Below, one piece after another: positions 17,915 to 26,558 of a DNA stretch of 64,000 bases. The position numbers and the translations under genes were made by a program. Each line of letters opens with the position of its first letter. Position 1 is the first letter of the stretch. The notes beneath the pieces are model-generated. The model searched no databases and had not been told where the DNA came from. It was given only the letters and a program-made list of their open reading frames with translations. This DNA is from Microbacterium cremeum. Lineage in GTDB: Bacteria; Actinomycetota; Actinomycetes; Actinomycetales; Microbacteriaceae. The stretch covers positions 1,178,001 to 1,242,000 of the forward strand of contig NZ_CP063812.1 in NCBI RefSeq assembly GCF_015277855.1, in the 5' to 3' direction.

Positions 17915-18760
17915 ATGGAGCGAATCTACCTCGGCTTCGACGGAAGCCCGGGATCCATCTCCGCGCTGTCGTGGGTGGCGGCGCGCGCAGAGCGGGCGGA
18001 TGCGAAAGTGGGCCTGGTCAGCGTCGTCTCGCGGCTTCCGCAGGAACGCCGAGCCGGGTTGGCCCACTTGGCGCACGCTGAGGAGTACCTGCGCGACCGC
18101 GCACCCGGGGTCGGTGTCGAGTTGCACCGGCTGGAAGGAAGCGTGGCGGGCTCGTTCAGCGACTTCGCGGGCGATGCCGATCTGCTCGTCGTCGGAACGA
18201 ACGCCGGGCGTCCGGTCCGCGTCGACGTGGCCGGCGCTGCGCCGGTGCGCGCCGGGTCGCACGCGCACGTGCCGGTGGTGATGGTTCCCGCAGGATGGGT
18301 CGACGTGGGCGAGCCGGTCACCGTCGGAATCGCCGACGACGAGTCCTCAGGAGCGGCGCTCGCCTTCGCCGCCGCGGAGGCATATACGACCGACACCTCG
18401 ATTCGACTGGTGCACGCGTGGCTCATGCCCACGCCGTCGTTCTCTGGAACAACGGCGCTCGTCCACTCCCCGGAGAGTGCGATGGCCGAGCATCGCGCGA
18501 AGCTCGACGCCGCGGTGAGCTGGGTGATCGAGCGGTTTCCCATCGTGGACCTCCACAGCGAGCTCGTGCGCGACAGCCGGTCGGCGGCGCTGCTGCGATT
18601 CGCGCCACGAAGTTCCATGCTCGTCGTGGGAACGCACCACCGTGGCGTGCCTGCGGCGAGCCTGCTCGGCACCGTCGTCCAAGAGGTGCTGTGGCGCGCC
18701 GAAAGTCCGGTGGCGGTGGTGCCCGGCGGCGCCGTGTCGTCGCGCTCGTGGGGGGCCTGA
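17915..18760 (+). CDS. Universal stress protein, tandem USP domains
   Basis: A 281-residue protein with two USP halves. The first (1-135) lacks a clear ATP-binding Gly loop. The second keeps GTHHRGVPAASLLGTVVQ. It starts at ATG 17915 after AGGGAGGGG and has two DosR-like boxes upstream. Only 3 bp separate it from a zinc alcohol dehydrogenase gene, so the two are co-transcribed. The role is probably a stress or dormancy protein, as in DosR-controlled USPs of mycobacteria. Confidence 0.9.
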   Translation: MERIYLGFDGSPGSISALSWVAARAERADAKVGLVSVVSRLPQERRAGLAHLAHAEEYLRDRAPGVGVELHRLEGSVAGSFSDFAGDADLLVVGTNAGRPVRVDVAGAAPVRAGSHAHVPVVMVPAGWVDVGEPVTVGIADDESSGAALAFAAAEAYTTDTSIRLVHAWLMPTPSFSGTTALVHSPESAMAEHRAKLDAAVSWVIERFPIVDLHSELVRDSRSAALLRFAPRSSMLVVGTHHRGVPAASLLGTVVQEVLWRAESPVAVVPGGAVSSRSWGA

Positions 18761-18763
18761 GCC

Positions 18764-19774
18764 ATGGTGGTCGACGCGGATATGCGGGCCTGGACGACGC
18801 ACGGCAGTGGAGACGCGCGCCTGACGATCGTCCCTGTTCCCGAGATCGCGGCGCACAGCCTCCTCGTGCGGGTGGAGGCGTGCGGGGTGTGCCGCACCGA
18901 CTTGCACGTGATCGACGGCGATATCGCACGGCATCGTGACCCTGTGATCCCCGGGCATCAGGTCGTGGGCGAGGTGATCGCGACGGGATCCGCGACATCG
19001 CGTTTCGCGGTCGGTGACCGTGTCGGCGTGGCCTGGCTCGCCGAGACCTGCGGAAGCTGTCGCTGGTGCATATCGGGGAAGGAGAATCTCTGTCCGAACG
19101 CACGTTTCACGGGGTGGGACGTCGATGGCGGGCACGCAGACCAGGTGATCGTGGACGAGCGTTTCGCGTACGCGTTCCCCGCCGGTGTCGACCCCGTGGA
19201 TACCGCCCCGCTCCTGTGCGCCGGCATCATCGGCTTCCGTGCGCTCTCGCGGGCACGGCTGCCGGCCGGAGGGGCGCTGGGCGTGTACGGCTTCGGATCG
19301 AGCGGACATCTCACCGCGCAGATGGCGGCCGCGCAGGGTGCCACGGTGCATGTGATGACCCGCGGCGAGCACAACCGCGCTCTGGCTCGCGCGCTGAACC
19401 TCGGGTTCGTCGGAGAGGAGGCCGAGGAGCCTCCGTCGGACTTGGACGCGGCCATCGTGTTCGCCCCGGCGGGCCCACTGGTGCTCGCTGCCCTTCGGGC
19501 TACGGCCCCCGGCGGGACGGTCGTGCTCGCAGGGATCCACATGAGCGACATTCCGGCAATGTCGTACGAAGACCACCTCTTCGGGGAACGCGACCTCCGC
19601 ACCGTCACGGCGAACACACGCGAGGATGGGGAGGGCTTCTTGCGGCTGGCAGGAAACCTCGGCCTGAAGGCCTCCGTTTCGCGCTACCGGTTCGCGGACA
19701 CCGGCCGCGCTCTCGACGATCTGCGTGCCGGACGTGCTGCGGGATCACTGGTGATCGATCGCTCGCTCCGCTGA
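18764..19774 (+). CDS. Zinc-dependent alcohol dehydrogenase family protein
   Basis: A 336-residue medium-chain dehydrogenase. The catalytic-zinc region CGVCRTDLHV with PGHQVVGEV is intact, as is the structural-zinc cluster CGSCRWCISGKENLC. The nucleotide-binding loop is YGFGSSGHLTAQ. It should oxidise alcohols or reduce aldehydes with NAD(P). The start at 18764 follows the USP stop by 3 bp; ATG 18782 is an alternative. It belongs to the USP unit downstream of DosR-like boxes 3 and 4. Confidence 0.9.
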   Translation: MVVDADMRAWTTHGSGDARLTIVPVPEIAAHSLLVRVEACGVCRTDLHVIDGDIARHRDPVIPGHQVVGEVIATGSATSRFAVGDRVGVAWLAETCGSCRWCISGKENLCPNARFTGWDVDGGHADQVIVDERFAYAFPAGVDPVDTAPLLCAGIIGFRALSRARLPAGGALGVYGFGSSGHLTAQMAAAQGATVHVMTRGEHNRALARALNLGFVGEEAEEPPSDLDAAIVFAPAGPLVLAALRATAPGGTVVLAGIHMSDIPAMSYEDHLFGERDLRTVTANTREDGEGFLRLAGNLGLKASVSRYRFADTGRALDDLRAGRAAGSLVIDRSLR

Positions 19775-19889
19775 GACCTCGCCGCGCCCGGGGATCTCAC
19801 GCGCTCGACAGGGACGCGAGGCGCCTCGCCGATGGCGACCTCCTGCGCGCCGCCGTAGTCTGGCAGGGATCCAGTGAGGGAGGCACGTG

Positions 19890-21614
19890 ATGGACGAGCA
19901 GCGGCTGTCGTTTCCTGACGGTCCACGGCTCGACCTCGACGATGCCCTGTCGACGCTGCTCGCACAGGCAGAGCGTGTCCGGACCACGCAGGAGCGGTTG
20001 CGGGCGCTGCTGGCGGCGACGCAGGCGGTGGTGGAGGAGAGCGACCTGTCCACCGTCCTCCGCCGGATCGTGGAGGCGGCCACCGCCCTCGTCGACGCAG
20101 AGTACGGCGCGCTGGGGGTCATCGCCCCCGAACGCGACTCGCTCGAAGAGTTCATCTACGTGGGGCTGACGGAGTCCGAGGCGGCGAGGATCGGGCATCT
20201 TCCTACCGGGCACGGGCTGTTGGGTGCATTGATCGTCGATCCGCACCCCATCCGGCTGCCCCACATGGCCGACGATGACCGCGCAGCCGGGTTCCCGCCC
20301 CATCATCCCCACATGGAGTCGTTTCTGGGGGTTCCGGTCCGCGTCCGCGACGAAGTCTTCGGCAACCTGTACCTGACCAACCGGCGCAACGGGCAGTTCA
20401 CCGTGGAAGACGAGCAACTCATCGAGGCGCTGGCGACCACCGCCGGATTCGCCGTCGAGAACGCCCGCCTCCTGGATCAGGCGCGCACCCGGGCACGGTG
20501 GATGACGACCGCGGCGGAGCTGTCGGCGGCGGTCCTCTCTTCACCGACCGAGACGGCGCTCGACCTCATCGCCGGCCGGATCTTCGACCTCCCGGATGTC
20601 GATCAGGTCGCCGTGCTGCTGACGGACGAGGAGGGGACGACCGTCCGCGTCGCGGCTGCCCGCGGGCGCGATGAGGCGCTGCTGCGGGGGAGGACCTTCG
20701 AAGCGCACACGGTATGCGCCGGGAAGGTCCTGGACAGCGGCAGGCCCCTCGCGTTCGCGCGCAGCGCCGCCGATGGAGATCCCCTCCGCCTGGGGGACGA
20801 GGACTGGGTTGGACCGGCGCTGGTCGCCCCCCTCCGCACGCGCGCGCGGCTCTGGGGAGCGGTGTGCCTCGCACGAAGCGCCGATGCTCGGCGATTCACG
20901 CCGACAGAGACGGAGAGCGCCGCGGACCTCGCCTCGCGAGCAAGCATCGCACTGGAGCTCGCGCATGCCCGCGAGGAGGGGCAGCGCTCGATGCTCGCCG
21001 ACGATCGTCAGCGGATCGCCCGCGACCTGCACGACCACGTCATCCAACAGCTGTTCGGCACCGGGCTCACGCTGCAAGCCGTTGCCACCGGCATCCCACC
21101 CGGCCCGGCGACCGATCGTGTCCATGGCGCGATCGCCCAGCTCGACGATGCGATCTCGCAGATCAGGACGGTTGTCTTCGCGCTGTCCAGCCGCGACGAA
21201 GGCTCTGTTCGCCATCGCATCATCGATGCCGTGGCGGAGCTGTCGGCCGGACTGCAGCGACCGCCCTCGATGAGGTTCACGGGTCCCGTCGATCACGCCA
21301 TCGCGGGCACCCTCGCTGCCGATGTCGTCGGGGTGGCGCGGGAGTTGCTGAGCAACGCGGTGCGTCACGCACGGGCGGACCGCATATCGCTCGAGGTCGG
21401 AGTGATCGACGGTGCCGTCGCCGTCGCCGTGGAAGACGATGGAATCGGGATGCGCGACGACGGCCGCCGCAGCGGACTGGACAATCTCGCCCACCGCGCG
21501 GAGGCCGGCGGCGGTGAGTTCTCGGTGTCCTCCGGCGACACAGGCACCGTCGCGAGATGGTCTGTGCCGTTGGACGGCGAACGACCCGGCGAGCAGGGAG
21601 CGGTGATTCCGTGA
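19890..21614 (+). CDS. GAF-domain sensor histidine kinase (DevS/DosS-like)
   Basis: A 574-residue soluble kinase starting at ATG 19890, six bases after GAGGGAGG; GTG 19887 is adjacent. Two GAF domains occupy about residues 50-195 and 210-350. They are followed by a HisKA_3 dimerisation helix with His381 in RIARDLHDHVIQQLFG and an HATPase_c domain (VVGVARELLSNAVRHA). The order matches DevS/DosS, whose first GAF binds heme and senses oxygen, NO and CO. Whether heme is bound here cannot be read from sequence alone. The response regulator overlaps by GTGA. Confidence 0.92.
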   Translation: MDEQRLSFPDGPRLDLDDALSTLLAQAERVRTTQERLRALLAATQAVVEESDLSTVLRRIVEAATALVDAEYGALGVIAPERDSLEEFIYVGLTESEAARIGHLPTGHGLLGALIVDPHPIRLPHMADDDRAAGFPPHHPHMESFLGVPVRVRDEVFGNLYLTNRRNGQFTVEDEQLIEALATTAGFAVENARLLDQARTRARWMTTAAELSAAVLSSPTETALDLIAGRIFDLPDVDQVAVLLTDEEGTTVRVAAARGRDEALLRGRTFEAHTVCAGKVLDSGRPLAFARSAADGDPLRLGDEDWVGPALVAPLRTRARLWGAVCLARSADARRFTPTETESAADLASRASIALELAHAREEGQRSMLADDRQRIARDLHDHVIQQLFGTGLTLQAVATGIPPGPATDRVHGAIAQLDDAISQIRTVVFALSSRDEGSVRHRIIDAVAELSAGLQRPPSMRFTGPVDHAIAGTLAADVVGVARELLSNAVRHARADRISLEVGVIDGAVAVAVEDDGIGMRDDGRRSGLDNLAHRAEAGGGEFSVSSGDTGTVARWSVPLDGERPGEQGAVIP

Positions 21615-22246
21615 TCAAGGTGTTCCTGGTCGACGACCATGAGATCGTGCGCCGTGGATTGGCCGACCTCATCGGGTCCCACGCCGACCTCGAAGTCGTG
21701 GGTGAGGCGGCATCCATTCACCAGGCGACCGGCCGCATCGAGGCCACCCAGCCCGACGTCGCCGTGCTGGACGTTCGGCTTCCCGACGGCAGCGGCATCG
21801 ATCTGTGCCGAGACATCCGCTCCCGTATGCCGCAGGTCGCGTGCCTGATCCTCACCGGCTACGACGACGATGCCGCCGTGCGCGCGGCGGTCATGGCCGG
21901 CGCAGCCGGATACGCGCTCAAGGACATCGGTGGCTCACGCCTGGTCGATGCGATTCGCGCTGTGGCGGCGGGCCGCTCGCTGATGGACCCCCGGCTCGTG
22001 CACCAGGCGACGACGCTGATCCGCCGGCGCGCCGAGGACGACGATCCCCGGCTGGGTTCGCTGGGCCTACGAGAACGTCAGATCCTCAAGCTCATCGCCG
22101 ACGGCCTGACGAATCGGCAGATCGGGGAGCGGCTCGGGATCGCCGAGAAGACGGTCAAGAACTACGTGTCGTCCCTGCTGGCCAAGCTCGGGCTGGAACG
22201 ACGCACGCAAGCGGCGATCTTCCAGTTGGAGCATCCGTCCGACTGA
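21611..22246 (+). CDS. NarL/FixJ response regulator (DevR/DosR-like)
   Basis: A 211-residue response regulator starting at GTG 21611, overlapping the kinase stop by 4 bp. The receiver domain has Asp54 in AVLDVRLPDGSG as phosphorylation site. The C-terminal LuxR-type helix-turn-helix includes LTNRQIGERLGIAEKTVKNY. Such proteins bind short palindromes. The neighbouring GGGAC(C/T)TTCGnCCC boxes closely resemble DosR sites, so this regulator is their best candidate. No such box lies upstream of the kinase-regulator pair itself. Confidence 0.93.
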   Translation: MIKVFLVDDHEIVRRGLADLIGSHADLEVVGEAASIHQATGRIEATQPDVAVLDVRLPDGSGIDLCRDIRSRMPQVACLILTGYDDDAAVRAAVMAGAAGYALKDIGGSRLVDAIRAVAAGRSLMDPRLVHQATTLIRRRAEDDDPRLGSLGLRERQILKLIADGLTNRQIGERLGIAEKTVKNYVSSLLAKLGLERRTQAAIFQLEHPSD

Positions 22247-22269
22247 CGCGGCATCCGCCGGATTCGCAT

Positions 22270-22283
22270 GGGACTTTCGCCCC
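22270..22283. promoter_or_regulatory. DosR-like box 5 (GGGACTTTCGCCCC)
   Basis: Lies 24 bp after the response-regulator stop and 108 bp upstream of the flavodoxin gene start. It is closest to the classical GGGACTTT half-site. Confidence 0.62.
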
Positions 22284-22391
22284 GGACCTCGGTGCCGGCG
22301 TGCGCTGCACTGGGTACAGCACCGCCGCGACGAAGCACCGCCGTGCCGGAGCTTCGTGCTCGCCACCATTCGAACCCAGGAGTGTGAACCC

Positions 22392-22949
22392 ATGAACGCA
22401 GACGCACAGGACGCGCCGCGAGTCGTCATCGTCTACGAGTCCATGTTCGGAAGCACCCGGCTCATCGCCGAGGCGATCGCTGAGGGGATGCGGCCGACCG
22501 TGCCTGTCACCGTGGTGCCGATCGCCGCCGTCGGAGACTTCCCCGGCGAGACCGATCTGCTCGTGGTGGGAGGGCCCACGCACGCCCACGGCATGAGTCG
22601 ACCGGAATCCCGCTCGGACGCCGTCCGGTGGGCCGCGAACGAGCAGCTCGACCTCCAGCTGGACGATGCCTGGCACGACACCGGCATCCGCGAGTGGCTG
22701 AAGAGCAGCCCGCCCCACGTCGATCACTTCGCCGCGTTCGACACCCGCGTCGACATGCCGCGGCTCTTCACGGGCTCGGCAGCGGCGGCCATCGACAGAA
22801 AGCTCGGCAAGCTCGGAGCCCACCGCCTGAGCGATCCGCGCAGCTTCCTCGTCGACCGCAGCAGCACGCTCGAGCCGGGCGAGATCGACCGAGCACGAGC
22901 CTGGGGCGCCGAGCTGGCCGAGCGGTTGGTCCCGGACCCGCATGCCTGA
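22392..22949 (+). CDS. Flavodoxin-domain protein
   Basis: A 185-residue protein with the flavodoxin phosphate-binding loop in YESMFGSTRLIAEAI at residues 15-29 and the second FMN-contact region GGPTHAHGM. The start is ATG 22392. It should bind FMN and carry electrons or act as a small oxidoreductase. It stands alone between two DosR-like boxes (5 upstream, 6 downstream), placing it in the predicted hypoxia/redox regulon. The partner is unknown. Confidence 0.85.
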   Translation: MNADAQDAPRVVIVYESMFGSTRLIAEAIAEGMRPTVPVTVVPIAAVGDFPGETDLLVVGGPTHAHGMSRPESRSDAVRWAANEQLDLQLDDAWHDTGIREWLKSSPPHVDHFAAFDTRVDMPRLFTGSAAAAIDRKLGKLGAHRLSDPRSFLVDRSSTLEPGEIDRARAWGAELAERLVPDPHA

Positions 22950-22991
22950 CACGCCCGCGCGACCGTGCCTCGGCTCGGGTCGGAAGGCGAC

Positions 22992-23005
22992 GGGACCTTC
23001 GACCC
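22992..23005. promoter_or_regulatory. DosR-like box 6 (GGGACCTTCGACCC)
   Basis: Lies 59 bp upstream of the adhP start. It is the reference copy: boxes 2 and 3 are near-identical or the exact reverse complement. Confidence 0.68.
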
Positions 23006-23064
23006 GCTCGGAGCCCGACCACCGCTGAAGACTCGTCTCATAAGGATCTCGTTGAGGAGGAATC

Positions 23065-24123
23065 ATGCGAGCAGCAGTCGTCACAGGTTTCGGATCGCCG
23101 GCCGAGGTCGAGGAGCGGTCCGTTCCGCAGCCTGGTCCGGGTCAGGTCCTGGTCCGTCTCGAGGCATGCGGGCTGTGCCACACCGACATCCACGCCATGC
23201 GCGGTGACTGGCCGGTGAAAGCGCATCTGCCGCTCGTCCCCGGCCACGAGGGCGTCGGCATCATCGAGCAGCTCGGCGACGGCGTGACCTCTCGCACCGT
23301 CGGACAGCGCGTCGCGATGCCCTGGCTCGGATACGCGTGCGGCGAGTGCCGCTACTGCGTCGACGGGCGCGAGAACCTCTGCGAGCAGCAGTTCAACAAC
23401 GGGTACGGCGTCGACGGCGGATACGCCGAGTACATGCTCGCCGAGGCACGTTTCGCGGTTCCCGTCCCGGACGGCGTGACTCCCATGGATGCCGCGCCCC
23501 TGACGTGCGCCGGAGTCACCACCTACGCGGCGATCAAGAACGCGAGAATCACACCGGGCGAGACCGTTGCGGTGTTCGGTGTCGGCGGACTCGGCCACCT
23601 CGCGGTCCAGTACGCCCGACTGGTGGGCGCCAAGGTCATCGCCGTCGACGTGACCGACGAGAAGCTCGCGCTCGCGACGGCATTGGGCGCGGACCACGTC
23701 GTGAACGCTCGCACCGACGACCCCGTCGAAGCGATCCGCCGGCTCGGCGGCGCCGACGCGGCGGTGGTTCTCGCCGTCGTTCCTGCGGTCTTCCGGCAGG
23801 CCTTCGACGCGCTCAACCGAGGGGGCCGGCTCGTGCTGGTCTCTCTCCCGGCCGACGGCGAGCTGACCGTCCCGATCTTCGACACCGTCCTCAAGGGCAT
23901 CAGCATCATCGGCTCGATCGTGGGCACGCGCCAGGATCTCGCCGAGGTGTTCGCCCTCCACGCCGCCGGACGGACGCACGTGATCACCGAAGCGCGGGAG
24001 CTGCAGGACGTCAACGCGTCGGTGGACGAGGTGCTCGCCGGCACGGTTCCCGCCCGACTGGTCTTCGCCTATCACACCGCCGATCTCGTTCCGGTCGGTG
24101 ACGCTGCCGAAGCAATCGTGTAG
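23065..24123 (+). CDS. adhP: Zinc alcohol dehydrogenase AdhP
   Basis: A 352-residue zinc alcohol dehydrogenase of the AdhP type. CGLCHTDIHA and GHEGVGII hold catalytic-zinc ligands, CGECRYCVDGRENLC is the structural-zinc cluster, and VFGVGGLGHLAVQYA is the NAD-binding loop. It converts ethanol and acetaldehyde with NAD, probably to balance redox when respiration is limited. ATG 23065 follows GAGGAGG, and a DosR-like box lies 59 bp upstream. A hairpin follows the gene. Confidence 0.95.
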   Translation: MRAAVVTGFGSPAEVEERSVPQPGPGQVLVRLEACGLCHTDIHAMRGDWPVKAHLPLVPGHEGVGIIEQLGDGVTSRTVGQRVAMPWLGYACGECRYCVDGRENLCEQQFNNGYGVDGGYAEYMLAEARFAVPVPDGVTPMDAAPLTCAGVTTYAAIKNARITPGETVAVFGVGGLGHLAVQYARLVGAKVIAVDVTDEKLALATALGADHVVNARTDDPVEAIRRLGGADAAVVLAVVPAVFRQAFDALNRGGRLVLVSLPADGELTVPIFDTVLKGISIIGSIVGTRQDLAEVFALHAAGRTHVITEARELQDVNASVDEVLAGTVPARLVFAYHTADLVPVGDAAEAIV

Positions 24124-24133
24124 TCCTGATATC

Positions 24134-24163
24134 ACCGCCCGCGGGAGTGCTCTCGCGGGCGGT
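24134..24163 (+). terminator. Hairpin after adhP
   Basis: ACCGCCCGCG at 24134-24143 pairs with CGCGGGCGGT at 24154-24163, a 10-bp perfect stem with a 10-nt loop. It begins 10 bp after the adhP stop. No T-run follows. Confidence 0.6.
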
Positions 24164-24228
24164 GGGCGACGCCGGTCGCGCAGCACGTGACCGACGCCAA
24201 CCGGCAACCGACACGAAGGAGTGAAGCC

Positions 24229-24663
24229 ATGGAGAACAGCGACCCCGTCGTCGTCCTCGACGACGAGCAGTGCTGGGAGCGGCTGCGGGAGCAGGAACTC
24301 GGACGGATCGTCACACGGGTGGGCGAGGTGATGGACATCTTCCCCGTGAACTACGTGACGGACGGCCAGACCCTTCTGTTCCGGACCGCGCAGGGCAGCA
24401 AGCTGGCGGAGCTCACCATCAACAGCGGGGTCCTCTTCGAGGCGGACGCGCACACCGAGGCGGATGCATGGAGCGTGGTCGTCCACGGCCGGGCGCACGC
24501 GCTGGATACCGCCGCCGAGGTGCAGTACGCGGATGGGCTCGGGCTTCGCCCGTGGATCCCGACACTCAAGTACGTCTACGTGCGGATCGTGCCGGAATCG
24601 GTCACCGGCCGGTTCTTCGAGCGAGCGCCCGAGCCCGACCGGTACGGGATCGCGGAATACTGA
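24229..24663 (+). CDS. Pyridoxamine-5-phosphate-oxidase-fold protein
   Basis: A 144-residue split-barrel flavin-binding protein of the PPOX family, with the typical start (WERLREQELGRIVTR), the core FPVNYVTDGQTLLFRTAQGSKL, and a W...V.V.GRA motif. Members bind FMN, F420 or heme, so substrates cannot be told. Similar proteins are DosR targets in mycobacteria. No box is seen directly upstream here; read-through from adhP would need to pass the hairpin. Its last 62 bp overlap the convergent SDR gene. Confidence 0.85.
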   Translation: MENSDPVVVLDDEQCWERLREQELGRIVTRVGEVMDIFPVNYVTDGQTLLFRTAQGSKLAELTINSGVLFEADAHTEADAWSVVVHGRAHALDTAAEVQYADGLGLRPWIPTLKYVYVRIVPESVTGRFFERAPEPDRYGIAEY

Positions 24664-25663
24664 CGCCCCGCCCGGGCAGGCCGCGGCGATCCCACACATC
24701 CGTCAACGCCGCTTCGAGGTCGCCGTGCGTGAACGTGAACCCCGCGTCGGTCAGGACGCCGGGGGAGACCCAGCGGCTCTTGAGCGCGAGTTCGGGCTCG
24801 GTGCGCAGCGCCCACATGCCGATCTCGAGCATCCACCGCCTCGTGGGGATGCCCACGGGCATGCCGACGACGCGTCGCAGAGTGCGCATGAGCGTCCGGT
24901 TGTCGGAGACCGCCGGCGCGACGACGTTGATCGGGCCGGCCAGGCGCTCGTCGTCGCGGATGAAGCGGATCGCCGCCACCACGTCGTCGATGTGCACCCA
25001 GCTGAACCGCTGGCGACCGTGCGTGCGATACCAGGGTGCGTGATCGGGCCCGGTCGGCCGGTCCCCGATCCCGCGGTAGCGTCGGTGCGGCGCAGGCCGG
25101 CCGTCGAACTGCGTCCCGCCCAGACCCCAGCGCGCGCTGGCGAGCAGCATCCTCGTCGCCGGGCCGTCGCCGATGACGACGGCCGTCCGCAGCGCCACGC
25201 GCCGCGTTCCCGGCAGTGACCCGGCGAAGCACTCCCGCTCCCACGCGCGGGCCACGTCCACCGAGAACCCCGCGCCGATCTCACCGCTCGACTCGGTGTT
25301 CGCGTGGTCCATCGAATGGCGGTAGATCGTCGCGGTCGACGAGTTCAGCCATACGCGCGGCGGCTTTCCGGCCGCGGCGATCGCCTCCCGGAGCGCACGC
25401 GTCGTGCGCACACGCGAGCCGAGGACCTCGTCGCGGTTGTGGTCGGTGTAGCGACAGTTCACCGACTTCCCGGCGAAGTTGACCACGACGTCGGCACCGT
25501 CCACGGCGCGCTCGAGAGCTGCGGCGTCGTCCCACCGCGTCGGCGCCGTGCGTCCGACCAGTCGGAGCTCGTAGCCGTCCGCGGCGAACGCCTCGGCGAC
25601 CGCCCTTCCGATGAACCCGCTCGCGCCCGCGATCACGGCCACCGGCCGTGCACTCTCGTTCAT
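24602..25663 (-). CDS. TIGR01777-family epimerase-like oxidoreductase (SDR39U1-like)
   Basis: A 353-residue extended SDR protein. The N-terminal Rossmann loop is AGASGFIGRAVAEAF. The C-terminal DUF1731 segment (GVLTDAGFTFTHGDLEAAL) ends at about residue 333 and is followed by a basic tail. The family is NAD(P)-dependent with unknown substrate; bacterial members are linked to cell division or envelope traits. The extra tail overlaps the 3' end of the convergent PPOX gene by 62 bp. A perfect TetR-type palindrome lies just upstream of the start at 25663. Confidence 0.88.
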   Translation of the reverse strand: MNESARPVAVIAGASGFIGRAVAEAFAADGYELRLVGRTAPTRWDDAAALERAVDGADVVVNFAGKSVNCRYTDHNRDEVLGSRVRTTRALREAIAAAGKPPRVWLNSSTATIYRHSMDHANTESSGEIGAGFSVDVARAWERECFAGSLPGTRRVALRTAVVIGDGPATRMLLASARWGLGGTQFDGRPAPHRRYRGIGDRPTGPDHAPWYRTHGRQRFSWVHIDDVVAAIRFIRDDERLAGPINVVAPAVSDNRTLMRTLRRVVGMPVGIPTRRWMLEIGMWALRTEPELALKSRWVSPGVLTDAGFTFTHGDLEAALTDVWDRRGLPGRGVSIPRSRTGRARALARRTGR

Positions 25664-25681
25664 GCCTCGACAGTACTACGG

Positions 25682-25699
25682 TTCTGAACGTGTTCAGAA
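25682..25699. promoter_or_regulatory. TetR-type operator palindrome TTCTGAAC-GT-GTTCAGAA
   Basis: Two perfect 8-bp arms around a 2-bp centre, located 19-36 bp upstream of the SDR gene start at 25663. It would overlap that gene's promoter. Size and symmetry are typical of TetR-family operators. No TetR gene lies in the window, so the regulator is elsewhere or is of another type. It is also 76 bp upstream of the divergent GDSL gene and could serve both. Confidence 0.55.
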
Positions 25700-25774
25700 G
25701 ACCGGCGGAAGGTCGAGGGAAGGAACGCGCGCGAACATCTCTGCACCCGTAACCTCGTCGAAAGGACACCTGAA

Positions 25775-26500
25775 ATGCACTCCGTGCTTCGCGTGCAGAC
25801 CGCCGCCTCGCCGCACGACCTCGACGATGCGCAGCGCGAGCTGCGCGACCCCCTCTGCATCCCGGATGATCGGGCCGCGGTCATGCTGCGAGGCGCGCCG
25901 TGGCGGCGCGTCGTCGTGCTGGGGGACTCGATCGCCGAAGGGCTGGGCGACCGCGTCCCCGGCTATCGTGATCGCTCCTGGGCCGAGCGCCTCGTCGCAG
26001 CGCTGGAATCGGCCGTCGGTCCCATCGCCTCGCTCAATCTCGGAAGGCGAGGACGCCGAGCCGGAGAGATCCTCGCATACCAGGTGCCTCCCGCAGTGGC
26101 ATTCGCGCCCGACCTCGTGGTCGTCACGGCGGGTGCCAACGACATCCTCCAGCGTTCGTTCTCGCTGTCGGCTGTGACAGACGAGATCGACCGCATCCTC
26201 GACCGGGTGACGTCGGGCGGTGCGCTCGCCGTCACGTTCGGGCTCTTCGACCTGTCGAAGGTGGCCGATGTGCCCGATCACGTCGGTACCAGGCTGGGTC
26301 GGCGGATCGCCGAGGTGAACGGTGCGACGCAGCGCCTCGCGGCCAGGTACGACGCGGTCCACGTCGACTTCGAGAGGCACCCGGCGCTGGATCGGTCTCT
26401 CTTCAGCTCGGACCTGATCCACCCCAATCGGCGAGGCCACGCGTACATCGCCTCCGACGTCATGCGAGCGCTGTCGCAGCGGGCGGCGCAGCGGCGATGA
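25775..26500 (+). CDS. SGNH/GDSL-family esterase or lipase-like hydrolase
   Basis: A 241-residue protein with the four SGNH blocks: VVLGDSIAEG (nucleophile Ser), a Gly in LGRRGRRAGEI, TAGANDIL (Asn), and SSDLIHPNRRGH (Asp and His). It has no signal peptide, so it is probably cytosolic. It should hydrolyse an ester or acyl bond; the substrate is unknown. It starts 111 bp from the divergent SDR gene and ends 58 bp before a BTAD-hydrolase regulator on the same strand. Confidence 0.88.
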   Translation: MHSVLRVQTAASPHDLDDAQRELRDPLCIPDDRAAVMLRGAPWRRVVVLGDSIAEGLGDRVPGYRDRSWAERLVAALESAVGPIASLNLGRRGRRAGEILAYQVPPAVAFAPDLVVVTAGANDILQRSFSLSAVTDEIDRILDRVTSGGALAVTFGLFDLSKVADVPDHVGTRLGRRIAEVNGATQRLAARYDAVHVDFERHPALDRSLFSSDLIHPNRRGHAYIASDVMRALSQRAAQRR

Positions 26501-26558
26501 CGGATGCCGCGGCCCGGCGCTCGGCACTACGTTAGGCGTGACCGGAGGGAGGCCGGCG

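Noticed and set aside
18764..24123. Two alcohol dehydrogenases as a recent tandem duplication
   Set aside because: They share only family motifs, differ in length and in most loops, and are separated by the two-component genes.
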